From positions 682,001-746,000 of the forward strand of contig CP114120.1 of assembly GCA_029959195.1 (NCBI GenBank): a stretch of 64,000 bases of DNA. The letters run 5' to 3'. Made by a program: the position numbers and the translations under genes. This document shows, one piece after another, positions 41,262 through 53,096 of this stretch. The first letter of the stretch is position 1; every line of letters starts with the position of its first letter. A model generated the notes under the pieces. The model searched no databases, was not told the DNA's origin, and saw only the letters and a list, made by a program, of their open reading frames with translations. This DNA is from Dictyophora rubrovolvata. Taxonomy: Eukaryota; Basidiomycota; Agaricomycetes; Phallales; Phallaceae.

Positions 41262-41774
41262 AATATGACGCGCCTTGAACAAGAAAAAGCCATATTTGCC
41301 GTAGCGTCGATTTATATCGGATGGCTAGCAGGTTCGATAGTATACATGTGAGAGCTCGGAGACTATTGGGTCTGATCTTGAAAACGGACCGATTTGTCCT
41401 CAAGGATAGTGGTGCTGCATTCCCCGTGACTCGCTTCAGATTGCTTCATCGACAGAAGGGTATTCTTCATAACAGAAGATTTGGAGTTCTCAGTTCAGTT
41501 GATCAAGGTGTGGTGACGACGACGAGCCTGAGAGCCTCGCAAGGGGTTGATTTGTCAGCGCCAGGTCTGGCTCAGAAGCAACTCGGAGGAACTTACCGAC
41601 AACTGGGCTGATTTTATATATATTGATTTTTGATGCTTGAGCTCGAGAATGTCAATGCAGCCAGTTCAAGAGCGGTCAAATTACAGTTTGTGTGAATTCC
41701 GGAAAGGTCTACATATCATAATATCATATAAGTACAAGTCACTAACAGAACTAATTCCATGGAGATTTACCCCA
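41262..41774. other. Intergenic between GH43 and the BSP peptidase gene
   Basis: No gene seen. It contains the GH43 promoter and the downstream region of the peptidase gene. Confidence 0.5.
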
Positions 41775-43202
41775 TTACTGTTTACTTGAAAGGTATTGCT
41801 CCCAGAGAATTTCCCTAGACGAGATAATTAGTGTTTGCAATGATCGACATGGACAGAGTTTAGTTACCAGGACCATCCTGACATTACTGTCTCGAATAAA
41901 CGCGCCTCATTGTATGTCTGATTTTTTCCCACCCATTCGTTCACAAGGGCTATTAGCCCTTGATAAATGTTCTTGTCTACCCAGTCCAGAAAATACGCGG
42001 TTGTTTCATATCCTTGATCCCATTTTTTACCGACCGGATCCTCTCTCCAGTGTTTGGCGGCAAAGCCGCCTCTGAGACGAACAAAATCAGCAATGCCTTC
42101 GATCAAGCCGCCCGGGGTATTCTCAGCGGAATATTGAAAGGAATGGGTAAGCTCATGGTAAAACACGCCACGTATTTCGAATGCAGGATCCTGATGATGT
42201 TCTAGACCAGCTAGATATCTTGTCGAAAATACTAGTTCTGAAGTGTGATTGACATTAGGATAGGATTGTCCTTTGAATGGCCCAGAATGACTGCTGCCAT
42301 TCGCGGCATGAGCTACGCCATCCATGTCACGCAAGACTAAAGGTACGGGCGATTTGACTTTCTTGGGCTTAAACGCGGAATCAGGGTATAGAATCTCGAA
42401 GATACATATTGTGGCGGCGTGGAGATCGTGTATTGGATAGGTAATGTATGTGTTGAACAAGTCGATACCTGGCGATGCATGATCTGGAGCAGGATATCCG
42501 AACTGAGGGACAAAATCTCTCCATAGGTCCGGTGTTTCCAGCGGAGGTGGACTCGGGTTTTGACTCGGAGTTGGAACTGGGCGAGCTGGAGGCCGGGAAC
42601 CTTTGTTAAGTACTGGAGGTGGTTTATTCGGTGCTGGAGAAGGAGCTGGTGCAGAAGCTTCAGCATGGGTGGGCCGGGTGGGTATGGATGGCTTGGAGAA
42701 CAAGTAACAAGGTGACTTTAGTGCGACAGCATAATCTGTAAAGTTGGAGTTAGCCTCACTCTTAATTTGGATCCAAAAGAACTAATCAAGCAATGTTATC
42801 TTCTTAACATCGAAAAAGAAGGACATTCTTACTTCTCATTTGGAGGTTTTGATACATGACGAGGAAATATGTCCAAGGCTGAGCGCGACTTGAAATATCT
42901 TTTGAAATAAACATAAGGTCTTCCACTAAGAATTCACGTAGGAAAACTCACTCGTTCAATAGCGAAAATAATGCTTCCTTTTCGTTTCTTTCGTCTGTGA
43001 AAAATACGCTACTCGACATTCTTGTGGTGCTATAGACGATCACGTGCTCGGCGATTGCCGAGCGTCGGCCATCGACAACCTTGGCGGTACACGTCTCTTC
43101 AAGCTGCCAAAATATGACCTGAGCTGTCCCCCGCTTCTCTTCATTTTTCACAGAACCGCCTCTTGCGGCGTAGGGTAGGTGTATGGAACGCTCGTATTTC
43201 AT
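41775..43202 (-). CDS. Basic secretory protein-type (BSP, PF04450-like) HExxH metallopeptidase
   Basis: The C-terminal half has TSELVFSTRYLAGL, GVFYHELTHSFQYS and PGGLIEGIADFVRLRGGFA: a zinc HELTH motif and the downstream IEGIADFVRL segment typical of the BSP family. GYETTAYFLDWVDKN and a last exon ending WEILWEQYLSSKQ (intron about 41819-41867) close the domain. The protein starts MKYERSIHLPYAARGG at 43202. Its first 150 residues (VIFWQLEETCTAKVVDG, WTYFLVMYQNLQMRNYAV) are unlike a signal peptide, and a Pro-rich linker (PAPNKPPPVLNKGS...PSQNPSPPPLETPD) follows. Most BSPs are secreted, so an N-terminal extension without a signal peptide is odd; an internal start or missed 5' exon is possible. 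The peptidase activity is inferred from the motif. Confidence 0.8.
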
Positions 43203-43286
43203 TCAGACAATTCATTTGGTGCTTCTTTACGTAATTTACAGTTACATACTTGACAAAAACTTGGTGAGCGAACAGAAAATGCTTTC

Positions 43287-44272
43287 TCAAGCAGCCTTTG
43301 CTTGACTTTCTGCTATCTTTTCTTCAATATCAACGATTTGTGTTTGGTAATACGAGGTCGTTTCGTTAAGACGAGGAAAAGGAACATTTGGTTTAGGTCT
43401 ACAAGTCATTTCGCGGTCAGCTGGATTAAAGGAATGACCAGGACTTCGCTCACACTCCCAAAAATTCCGCCAGACGATCCCAACCCTCCGTGACATTATA
43501 AATGAGAAGTTGATTCACGGGTATGATACTTTTGACGCGTTCGGTATGTTCTTCAAGCTCTTCTTTGGCATGAGTGGGTAGACGACCTTTGTGGTACACG
43601 TCTAAAGAACGTTGTTTCTTGTTATACCAGTGGGCAGATGAGGTTGAGGGAAAAGAAGTTGTTTACCGAAATATGTCTTAGCCCAGCGAGATTTTCCTTC
43701 AAATTTTGGCTTGACTTGATGGGTGTCTAGAAGGCTACGAGCCTCCAAAACCGTCGCCTTGAGGCTACGTTCCCATTTCTCTGGATCTCTAATAGTCTAT
43801 GCGGTTCATGGATGAATATCCGCGTTCTCAAATTCTGAACTATGTACTCACCAAAACGAATTTAGCCCTAGGATATGCAGCATAGACTTCCTTTGTCACT
43901 GCTGCCACCGGTGAATCGACAGCTGACTTGCATCCCTTTAAAATCTTGTCAAAAGCTTCGGGTGAGGCGTCTTTCCCTGAGTATCCAACATATATGTTTT
44001 AACTAATTGACAAATTGAAGGATATGGATACCTTCGATGATATCTGCCCATGCAGACCAGTCATCGTCTTCGGTAGGACTCCGCATAGGATGATAGGCTG
44101 GCCCAAATCCCAATATATCGAGTGCCTTCCAAAGGCTCATGGTCTTACATGGATCAAAGTCATCAGAATTCTTTAACACATTTCAAGAACATACACCGGT
44201 TCGTCCCAAGCCAAGTCCAATCACTTCAATAGGTGCAGCGTTGGGTCTGTTCTCGTCAAGATTCGGTGACAT
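43287..44272 (-). CDS. Sulfotransfer_4-type (PF17784-like) P-loop protein
   Basis: ATG 44272 gives MSPNLDENRPNAAPIEVIGL. The nucleotide-binding (PAPS-type) loop GLGLGRTGTMSLWKALDILG spans an intron at about 44147-44195. FDKILKGCKSAVDSPV, AKFVLTIRDPEKWERS (the second conserved PAPS-site region) and LLIYNVTEGWDRLAEFLGV follow, and a last exon reads PKPNVPFPRLNETTSYY. This order is typical of the large fungal family annotated as sulfotransferase or P-loop NTPase. Substrates are unknown. The length (about 280 residues) is normal and the frame is intact after four introns. Confidence 0.85.
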
Positions 44273-44879
44273 TTCGCTCAGGTAGTGTATAGTTATGGTT
44301 TATCTCGACATCGGTATTTAATCCTCTTATCCTATTATATATGCTTTCAGTTTCCCCTTGATCCGAGGTTTTCGCGTAAATCAGACCTCCTGTTCGCTCC
44401 CGAAATTTCTCCGGTGAATTCCTGCACATACCCTTTGTTTTACGGAATTTATTTAGTATGAATAATCCAGAATTTTCATCTTACGTCTGAGAAAGCATAT
44501 TCAAATTCTATTCCAAGGTTAGCACTGTCGCACCCACCACTAAACCACTAACATGAAGCAAAAAAAGTTCTTCTCTTACTGATTCCGTTGCACATTTTGG
44601 ACTAAGTCAGAAAGCATTACTCCCGGTTGCATCCGCTTAATGAATAACCGAAAATGAAATAGGGCCAAGTTTTTCCCTAGGGGATTATAGCCTTTTTGCA
44701 AATTAAGCCCCATTTCACACTCGCAAATTTCCCTAGACTTGCGGTAGACATGCGGCATAACCAACCACACGACGTAGAATCTGTCGTATGACCTTCAGTG
44801 CGATTTATTCTAGTCTGCTGCGCAGACGTCATGTGCATTAAAATTCACGTTCGCAGCACCCATGATCTGTTTGTTTACA
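44273..44879. other. Intergenic
   Basis: No gene seen between the Sulfotransfer_4 gene and the transporter pseudogene. Confidence 0.5.
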
Positions 44880-46710
44880 TATCATAGCGGTGGGAAGGCA
44901 TTCTCACCCAGAAAGCACAACACTACAGCCTTCCGCGATCCCAGACAACAAGTTTGTCTATACCGAGGTTCCACCCGTCTCAGACTACAAATTCAAAGTC
45001 ATTCTAGGCTCATTGTGACTCGCCGTCTTCTTATATGCCCCCGAATTCACCGCCGTCTCAACCGCGCTTCCAACAATTGTAGCTGAACTGAGAGGTGCAC
45101 AGTTTGTATGCGTCGGAGCAGCCTATGCATTGGCATCATCTGTTATTATCCCATTGACTGGGGGGATTTCTCAACCTTCGGGCGACGTCCAGCCATGTTT
45201 GGGTTGGTAGGCTCGTTTGCTTTAGGAAGCGCTTTGTGCAGTGCCACACAGAGTCTGCCAATGCTGATTGCAGGACGAAGTTGGGGGTGATGCTATACTG
45301 ACCGCTGCGAATATTATACTTGCTGAGATGGTCTCACTGCAGCAAATGGATATAAATATACGGAGGTCTTGAGATTTGGAAGTCTTGTCGAGGGTGCGTT
45401 CAATGGCGCAGGTAGGACAGTGGAGATGGTTATTCTGTAATGAACCATAGCCTTTTCTTCTTTTCGCTTCGCAGCACTGATCCACAGAAAGAAAAAACAG
45501 CCCTAAATTTGCAATTGTGCGCCGTTTCGATGATACTAGGAGGTATTTACCTCAAACTACCTAACCCTCCGGGGTCAGTAAGAAAAAAACTAGCCCGCAT
45601 GGGTTGGATGTAAATGTATCTGACATTTCCTATTGGGCGAATACATTGACTCATGTCTAATTAGCAGAAGTTTCTTTCTACGACGATTGCGTTGGCACAA
45701 GGTGCTGGTAAATTACCTCATTTGCCCGAGTCTTGGTGCCACTCATAGTTGGTATCATTGGGCTATCCGGCTTCGTAATTTACGAAGCTACTCTTGCATC
45801 ATACCCTCTGGTGAGCACTATAAGTTACGGCGTCAGTGCCATTGCTGAAAACTTTAATTAGGTGCCTTTCCATATTCTTAGCAATCGAACAAGCTTTAGC
45901 GGGTAGGTTGATATTTCTCGAAAAGAAAGAAAGAACGCTCAAGTTACGCCTTTTGGAGATATCTCCAAACCTTCCTTTTACCTGACACATCAGTCGCAGC
46001 TACATATCTGTACGTTGAAAGTCCGTGTGTTTTGACTTCATTCCTATATTTATTACCAATCTATTAGACTACATCCCCGTTTACTTCAAGATGCAAGCCC
46101 TATACTAGTTAATGACCTCGGCCTGGGTCTTGCATCTATCGCACCCTGGTCTGTTATAGGTGGCATATCAGTCAAGGTTTTGCAAATATGCTGTCTTCAG
46201 ACATGTGCGGCGTGGGCTTTGCAGATTGGAACAGAGTTATTGACTTCAGTCAGCACACGTAATAGGTTTTTGTGTTATCTACGGTCTCAGTTGGAGCCGG
46301 GTCAGTTTTTTTATTTCTCTTTTGTAAAAGGAAAGCACTCCCAGAAACTGACATGACACCATTCATATTGTTAGTATTAATTGCGCCACTCACTATTATC
46401 CCATTCGAGCACCACTACCAATAAGCACAAATGCTCACACTTTAGCATTTCACGCATTTATGCGCTCTTTTATGGGCGTATGCTATGTTCTCAAAGCCCA
46501 ACATGAACGTAAAAAACATAACTATTTAGGTATGGGGTGTAAGCCCAGGAAGTCGCTCTGGTCCATCTTATCATCCCACAAATCAAGCATCTACCACAAC
46601 ATCTCAAAACCCAAGTCATTGAAGCTTTTTTTGAGTAGTATGTATACGTGAGATTGGATAGCACTGACGATCGTATCTGTCAACGAAATCGGATTATTTC
46701 ATCATGCGAG
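44880..46710 (+). pseudogene. Degenerate MFS transporter (fungal DHA-type drug/H+ antiporter family)
   Basis: Homology to a 12-14 helix MFS transporter can be followed from end to end in changing frames. VYTEVPPVSDYKFKVILGSL is followed by an in-frame TGA (45016). Then come STALPTIVAELRGAQF, AYALASSVIIPLTGGISQP, a frameshift near 45170, FGRRPAMFGLVGSFALGS, LPMLIAGR, a small deletion near 45285, AILTAANIILAEMVSLQQ, LGGIYLKLPNPPG, LGLASIAPWSVIGGIS, AFHAFMRSF and LPQHLKTQVIEAFFE. Several stops and frameshifts leave no possible full-length product. It is moderately old, because most of the family signature is still readable. Confidence 0.85.
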
Positions 46711-47725
46711 CTTATTCATTACACCGCGCGACAGACGTAAATTGGGATCCGAAGACGTTGTAAAATTATGAGAGGGACTGGCCGATATTACTACGTTGCC
46801 AAGTTCAAGGAGTTGCAGTTGGTTTGGTGTCAACCCCCGGATCAGAAATACCTCTGACAGCTCCGAGATTATGAATCCTAAGTGAATGAACAGTCAAAGT
46901 TGTTTTCATCGCTGTCAGTAATTTATTTAAATTACAGTTATCTGTGATTTGTGTACACAAGGTTTTACAACAAAACCTTTGTCGTTGTACCGTACTTTCA
47001 CCAAACTTTTTGAGATTGGAGAGATTTCTGAGATTTCTGAAGATTGATTTTATTATCGCGCTAGCTCTAAGTTTTTGCAATGTAAATTCGTCACAGACGA
47101 AGATATTTTCTTCTAGATACAGTATCATTGTTTAATGTAATACGGTAACATCACGTCAAAGGGTTAACAATAAATCGATAGCCCCAGAGATGACCGAAGC
47201 GATTTGCAAAGTGCGTTGGCTCTGCACAATGCAAGGTAAATTCAGCCAAGAAGAGAGGGAGAAAAAAGAGGGATAATAATAAACGAATGACGGGGAGAAA
47301 GGAACGCAAAGATACCGCGGTATAGCTACGTAACATACCGGAAAAGTAAAGAAAAGTCTTGTGAGATAATAATCAAAAAAAAAAATATGTCCATTACGAG
47401 AGTGGTTATAAAAACGAGAGATAGAGAGAGAGGAAGAAAAGTGAAAAGTCCGTTTTTAGGTGGGCGGGGGAGAGTTTAAAAAATCCACGCAAGCAGATGA
47501 AGGTGGTTGTGTTTCTCGAATCGCGCCAATCGAAAGGTCGCATGCAGGCAGGGGATGGAAATCATAGAAGTCAATGAGTGAGATGGGGTGGTCGTTGTTG
47601 CCGATGAAAGAGAAAGGAGGGAAGGGATACCGAACTAAGGAGACCAATATCGTAATCCGAATAAACAAGGCAGAGCATCCGCATGTGTGAATAAAAGATA
47701 ACAGTTCCATAACATACTTAGTTTT
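46711..47725. other. Intergenic
   Basis: No gene seen. Purine-rich stretches (47370-47440) and tandem gagatttct at about 47019-47040 are the only structure. It is the 3' flank of the copper radical oxidase gene. Confidence 0.5.
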
Positions 47726-50299
47726 CTAAAACCTGCGCTGTGGTATATATCCTTGCGACGGCTGATATCCCCCTCTCGAAGACGGGGAAGGGTAATCACT
47801 ATACGGAGTCGGATCACTACCCCCACCAGCGACCAAATCAGTGTTACTCTCTGTGGCCGGATAATTGCCATTGCTCGGTGCATGCAAATCCGCGGTACTA
47901 TACTGTTGCAAAGGGATAAACGGCTGTTGACGATTTCCACCTCCATACTGCATTTCGTTAGGCTGGTACCCATCATTGCTCGCCTGGCTCGGTCGTGTTT
48001 TGTAGCCTTCAGCGACACCGGCGCCGGCAACAACAGCAGCAGCACCGTATTCATCAGCCATATCTTGCGCAGGACTCATTGCATCTCTGTAACCCCTTCC
48101 CAGCGATGCGCTGCGATGAATTCCGCCCATGATAGTAGCCCTTGCTGCGGTAGCACGGCGTCTTCTCGCGATAATCACGGACGTGAAAATACCAACGGCT
48201 ATTAAAGCAGCAACGCCGCCCACTGCGATGGCAACTATGGAACCAGTGCTGAGTGAACTTGACGATTTGGAGGCGTCCGATGTCGACTTGCCGTTACCTG
48301 AACTGGGGTTGGCATTACCTGTAACTGTAGATGCCGCAAGTTGGGAAGGCGGTAAGACAGTAGCGTCGAATGTTGGTTGATTGCCTATTTGACCATTCCC
48401 GAGGATGACTATTTTACCCATCGATGGAACGCCGTAAGTCACGACGAACAGCATGGCTGGACCGGGTGTGAACAAAGCAGGATTGGGAGGCGGTTGTGCA
48501 ACGTGGAGCGTGATATTGCCGTTGTCATTAACACTGAATGTATTATTCAGTTGCAATGCACGTTGGCCCATGTTGAGACCGTGCGTTGTCCATCCCGGAC
48601 GAATGATAACAACCGTGGTATTCTGAGCAGCATCGTTCCCAGTTCCGTTATACGAGTTAGCATCAATGGTCAAGTCGAAGCTGTTTCCACCGTAAGTCAA
48701 AGTAGACGGCATACCGTTCACGGCAGGTCGTTGCTTTCCCCAGTAAGGAGGGTAGAACTTTTCCAGACGATACTCGGTTGGGAAGACTGTCGACAAATTT
48801 GTGTCGATGTTAGGATTGCTACCACCGATCAAGACTGAGCCATCGGCCATTAAAAGTGCGCTGGAGTGATATAAACGTGGGATTGTAGACGTGGAAAGAC
48901 CCTCTTGCGACCACCGGTGACCCGGTGGTTTAGTTGGATCATAGATAGCGGGTGTGAGTACCGGACCAGATGCAAGCGATTCACCAAATGGCATCTGTGC
49001 CAAGGTGGGAGTTTGACCCGTTTGTTGAGCATACCCAGCTGTACCGTTAGCACCTCCGTTAACCATAAGCATAGTAAAGTCAGGAAGAATGACGAATTGC
49101 CCCATAGTTCTGCCTTTCGGCATGTCATCGTCCTGAACATACGCCGGGGTAGAGCCATCTTGAGGTTCTGGAGTGAGTCGTTGACAGTCTGCGGAAGCGG
49201 GGACCTCCCAGGTGTTCACTGCAGGGAAGCTATAGTCTCCATAGTCATCTGCGGGCATGTCCGAACCACCGCAAAACAAGACTGTCGGCTCATAATTGTT
49301 TGCGACAGTTAAGGGGAGCATCGCTGAGGCACCAGAGGCCGGGTAAACACGGACAACGCCATTGGGCATGTCGGGAAGATCGATTTCAACATTAGTGGTA
49401 TAGTTGAACAGGACTTAAAAACAATGGCGGTGGTGGAGCATGTTAGGTATTGCGGGAAAAGAAGTAGAGAGCACTTACTAGTTGAAAGATTTGCCTGAAC
49501 GAGGACTAGGCCGGAAGGCATCGTATAAGCCAGAGCGTACACATTCAGCCCACTGGTTTTCGTCATGAAGGCCATGTTCTGTTCTGGCCCCCGGGGTGGC
49601 CAAAATCCGTATGTTGGGTTGGCACCACCACCTTCGGAGGTTGGATCGGTATTTGGGAAATTACGATTCGTATAACCACCGCCAGTCATACCACCAAACA
49701 AGATGACAGAACCATCGGGAAGGGACTCGACACCTGGGTACCAACGCTTGGAAGGTATTGATAGTTGAGTTGAGTTGTCGAAGAATTGACATGCGGCTTG
49801 ATCAACGTCACATGGGTCGAAAACTCTGACACCTCGCGAGCCGTCAAAGTCTCCGTACACAGGATTAGGGTTCGTCCCGTCGTTGTTTCCGCCTACCCCA
49901 ACAGCGCCATTACCACCAAAGACAAAGTAAGAACCATTGGGAGCGTGCATTCCACCAGCGCAGAAAGTATTGCTCTGCACGTCTAAGACAGTATCGGTGT
50001 TAGTGTTGAGGTCCCAGGCGGATACCCAAGCAGGATGTCCATTTATCTGAGCAGCGTTTCCTTCCACCTTGTCGAGAAGGATAACGGTGTCTTCTGTGGA
50101 TAGTTGCATCTACATGTGAACAATTCAACGCCAGAATTAGAATCGACACTGGCTACGAAAAAAGGATTTTTTTCCTGACCATCATGGCGCTGACTTTGCC
50201 TTTACCAATTATTTGAAAGGATCCCGATTGTTGTGCCCGACATGAAACGATAAAAAGAGTGAAGAAAAACCATAAACCGGAAAAGCGAGGGTATGTCAT
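47726..50299 (-). CDS. Glyoxal oxidase/copper radical oxidase with C-terminal membrane anchor
   Basis: It oxidises aldehydes or alcohols to acids with release of H2O2, supporting extracellular peroxidases. ATG 50299 gives MTYPRFSGLWFFFTLFIVSC, a signal peptide. The propeller has SNTFCAGGMHAPNGSYFVFGGN (Cys of the Tyr-Cys cofactor), KRWYPGVESLPDGSVILFGG (Tyr region) and PRLYHSSALLMADGSVLIGGSNPN (Tyr/His ligands). PGWTTHGLNMGQR (distal His) precedes the final sheet. After the enzyme domain comes a Ser/Asn/Gly linker, one transmembrane helix (GSIVAIAVGGVAALIAVGIF) with a basic stop-transfer RRRR, and about 130 residues of Gln/Tyr/Pro-rich tail. The tail predicts a plasma-membrane-anchored enzyme facing the wall, unlike secreted GLX. 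Two introns only (about 49404-49471 and 50112-50176). Confidence 0.92.
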
Positions 50300-53096
50300 G
50301 AGAAAATGGGGAAACCTTTTGCGAGAGAAGTGGGGAGGAAGTAAGTGAGGTGGTATGAGAGATAAAGAGGAAAAAAAGCGCAACGCGAAGGGTGTCGTTT
50401 GTTGAGCCGAATGGTACCCCCCGGACACACCTTGAAAAGCCGATGCCGGGACTCGGATTCTCTCGGCACCAAGTTAGACCGATGCCTGATGACAAAGCAA
50501 GGCCAAAAGGGTTTATTTTTGCTGCTAAAGAAGTCGGTGAAACTCGAAAACAAGCCGAAATTAATGACAAAATTTAACGAAAAGAGACTGAGTGCAAATG
50601 CCTGCGAAATGCGGGTGAACAAACGACAAACATGCATTTCCAGAGCCGAACGTCTTCAAACAAGCATTCTATTTTTGTCCCGCGCCGTCATCGGACGTCC
50701 TTCCCAATGCGAAACTGAATGCGTTTTGTTTTATTGCTGTTTTAGGATCTCGAATAATCGGAAATCTTCCGAACTTGGGCTGTTGGAGTATACACAAATG
50801 GAATCAATCCCGTCTTGAACTGTTTGTACTTGAACTCAACCTGATTCCAAGTGTTTGCTACTCGTTTGCTATTATAAATGGCGGCAGGTATTATTGGAAC
50901 AGCTAAAAATACTTCTCAAACAATTCAGCCTCTTTTATTCAAGTTTTTCCGCCGCAATGCACGATGCTTCCTGAAGGCCTGATGCTCTCCACTCTCCACT
51001 CGAAAAATATTCACAGGTGTTCGAGGGCCTTTCTGAGCCCAAAACGGTGCCTGATGTTGGTTGCTACGTATGACGGTAGAAATGATAAAATGATATCACG
51101 TTCCTCAATATTCAGGTTTATCACAAACCCGAGGCATGATCAAAATTGATATGAACCTTCTATGGTAGACTATTTTGTGCAGCTGTCAGAAACGTCAAGC
51201 TTGAGCTTGAGCAACGACTCGAGTAGCTTTTTTTGATCGAAAAGAATCTTCAAGTTGGCTTTTCACCATCAAAAGAATGTGAGTAAGATATTCTGACCTG
51301 GCAGATTGTTATGATAAACAAAAGAGTTTTCTTCGGTCACAGAAGTCATTTTTCAGCCACAAAATGCAATCCTGGAGGCATTTCTTTGAAAAGCAAAACG
51401 AATGAGCCACAAATGAGCCAAGGGTTGAACGTGGTGTCACACATGTCACACACATTATTTGCATGCTACTTTTCACAGCACAGCCTGCCGTCCCGTCACC
51501 GAGTCAAAATAAGCAATGATCTGGATCAGTTGTTGAGATGGTTTGTTTCTTTGAAAAAACGGAAAAAAGTTACACAACCAGAGTGGTATGTGAGGCCCTG
51601 CAGGTGCATTATGGCACGACGGATACTGCCATTTTTCCTTCTCGTGCTTTTTTGTCATCTATTGTTTGACATCCCATTCCTCAACGGAACTCTATAAAGT
51701 TTATTTTTTTGATGAGTTATAAGCTCTAGTGAACCCTTACAGCTGTACGGCGTAACCCCAACCTGAAGAAAACATTTCCAGCCTCCTCGAGCTTCACCAC
51801 AGCAGTTGAGTGACACATTGCGTTACGCTTGTAATCTGGCAGAGTTCGTCAATATGAAAACGCGGCCTAGCTTTCCCCTGTTTATGTTCATTGAACCTCT
51901 CCAGACAAACATCAAATGACTTTGGCCTTTGCGTGAAACGTCCGTTTGTCAAGTTCAATCGCCAAAATAAACTGATCTAAATTTCATCTTTTTGGGCGAA
52001 GCAATCAGTCTTGAATTGAGGCTATTATGATAGTCGTTCAGGTAAGCTTTGGTGACGTCCTTTTTTTTTGATTGGATAGTGCTGAACGTTTTATGTATTT
52101 TACTTTTTTTTAGATTACCTCCCGAAAACACCTACCAATACATATTATGTATTTGGACATGCGGACATTCCGATATCACCCGTGAAAGCTTCCTCAAGCA
52201 TCGTTTCACACTGGATGAATGCCATGTTGAAATCGGAAGGTCGGAGAAGCACGCCTGCTGTATGAGAATAAAGCTGAACACTCATTAATGAATATCAAAA
52301 CTCTAGAACACCGTGCGATTTCTATTGGGAAGCCTCTACTTTTTGACTTGTCTTCTTGGAAAATCCCGAGGGAAAAAAAAGAACCTGGCAAAGGTGAAAG
52401 GTACTTCGAAACACTTTATTACTCCTATTGACTTAGATTGATCTCGATGTCTATTCCAATTATCACTCTTACCTAAAAAAAAGTGCAGGACAAGTGAATT
52501 CTTTCTGGCGCTAGACGTGGGTCGCTTAGATTTGCCCTCCCACTTTACGGTATTAAGTTTTCTATTCCTATCACTGGTTCATCGACACCGCGTAAATAGC
52601 TCCAAGGCGCCGGCGTGAGAGTGAGAACGGTATGTATTTCTTTTTACAGCCATACAACGTTTCAGCAGCTACATTCTACAACATTTGAACTTTCAGGGTG
52701 TTCTGGTTCTATTTTTTATGATTTACATTTGGGTAAAAACTCATTTAAACAAAAATTGTTTTGGTTAAATGCATCATCCCAAAAAATCAATAGGGCGACT
52801 AAAATTCTGTTGCATCACATGCCGTACATGGTCGTATCCCACCAAAACATCCAAATAAGGCAGGCGGTCCTCGAGAATGGAGTCCGTGGCAGCATCGACC
52901 AACAATTTCTTCCCACTTTTTCACCAATCACGACACATTTCAAAGTTCACGCCCCACCCATGCCTTCTTCTATCTCTGTCGCATAGTGATAAGCTGTGAT
53001 GCTTTCCGGAGCACTGCCTTGGCTCAGATGAACACGGGTATTTAAACCCTATATGAGTGGACGGCGTCCTACTTTGTATCCCTTCGCCTTGATGCC
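50300..53096. other. 2.8-kb gene-poor interval
   Basis: Only short open frames with no known motif are present (for example 51311-51697 and 52615-52986, plus). I found no repeat, tRNA or transposon signature by eye. It may contain long promoters for the flanking genes. Confidence 0.45.

Noticed and set aside
48377-48838. 153-codon plus-strand open frame
   Set aside because: It is a shadow of the copper radical oxidase on the opposite strand.
51311-51697. 128-codon open frame in the 50-53 kb interval
   Set aside because: The sequence is low in coding character, with no family resemblance and no neighbouring exons.
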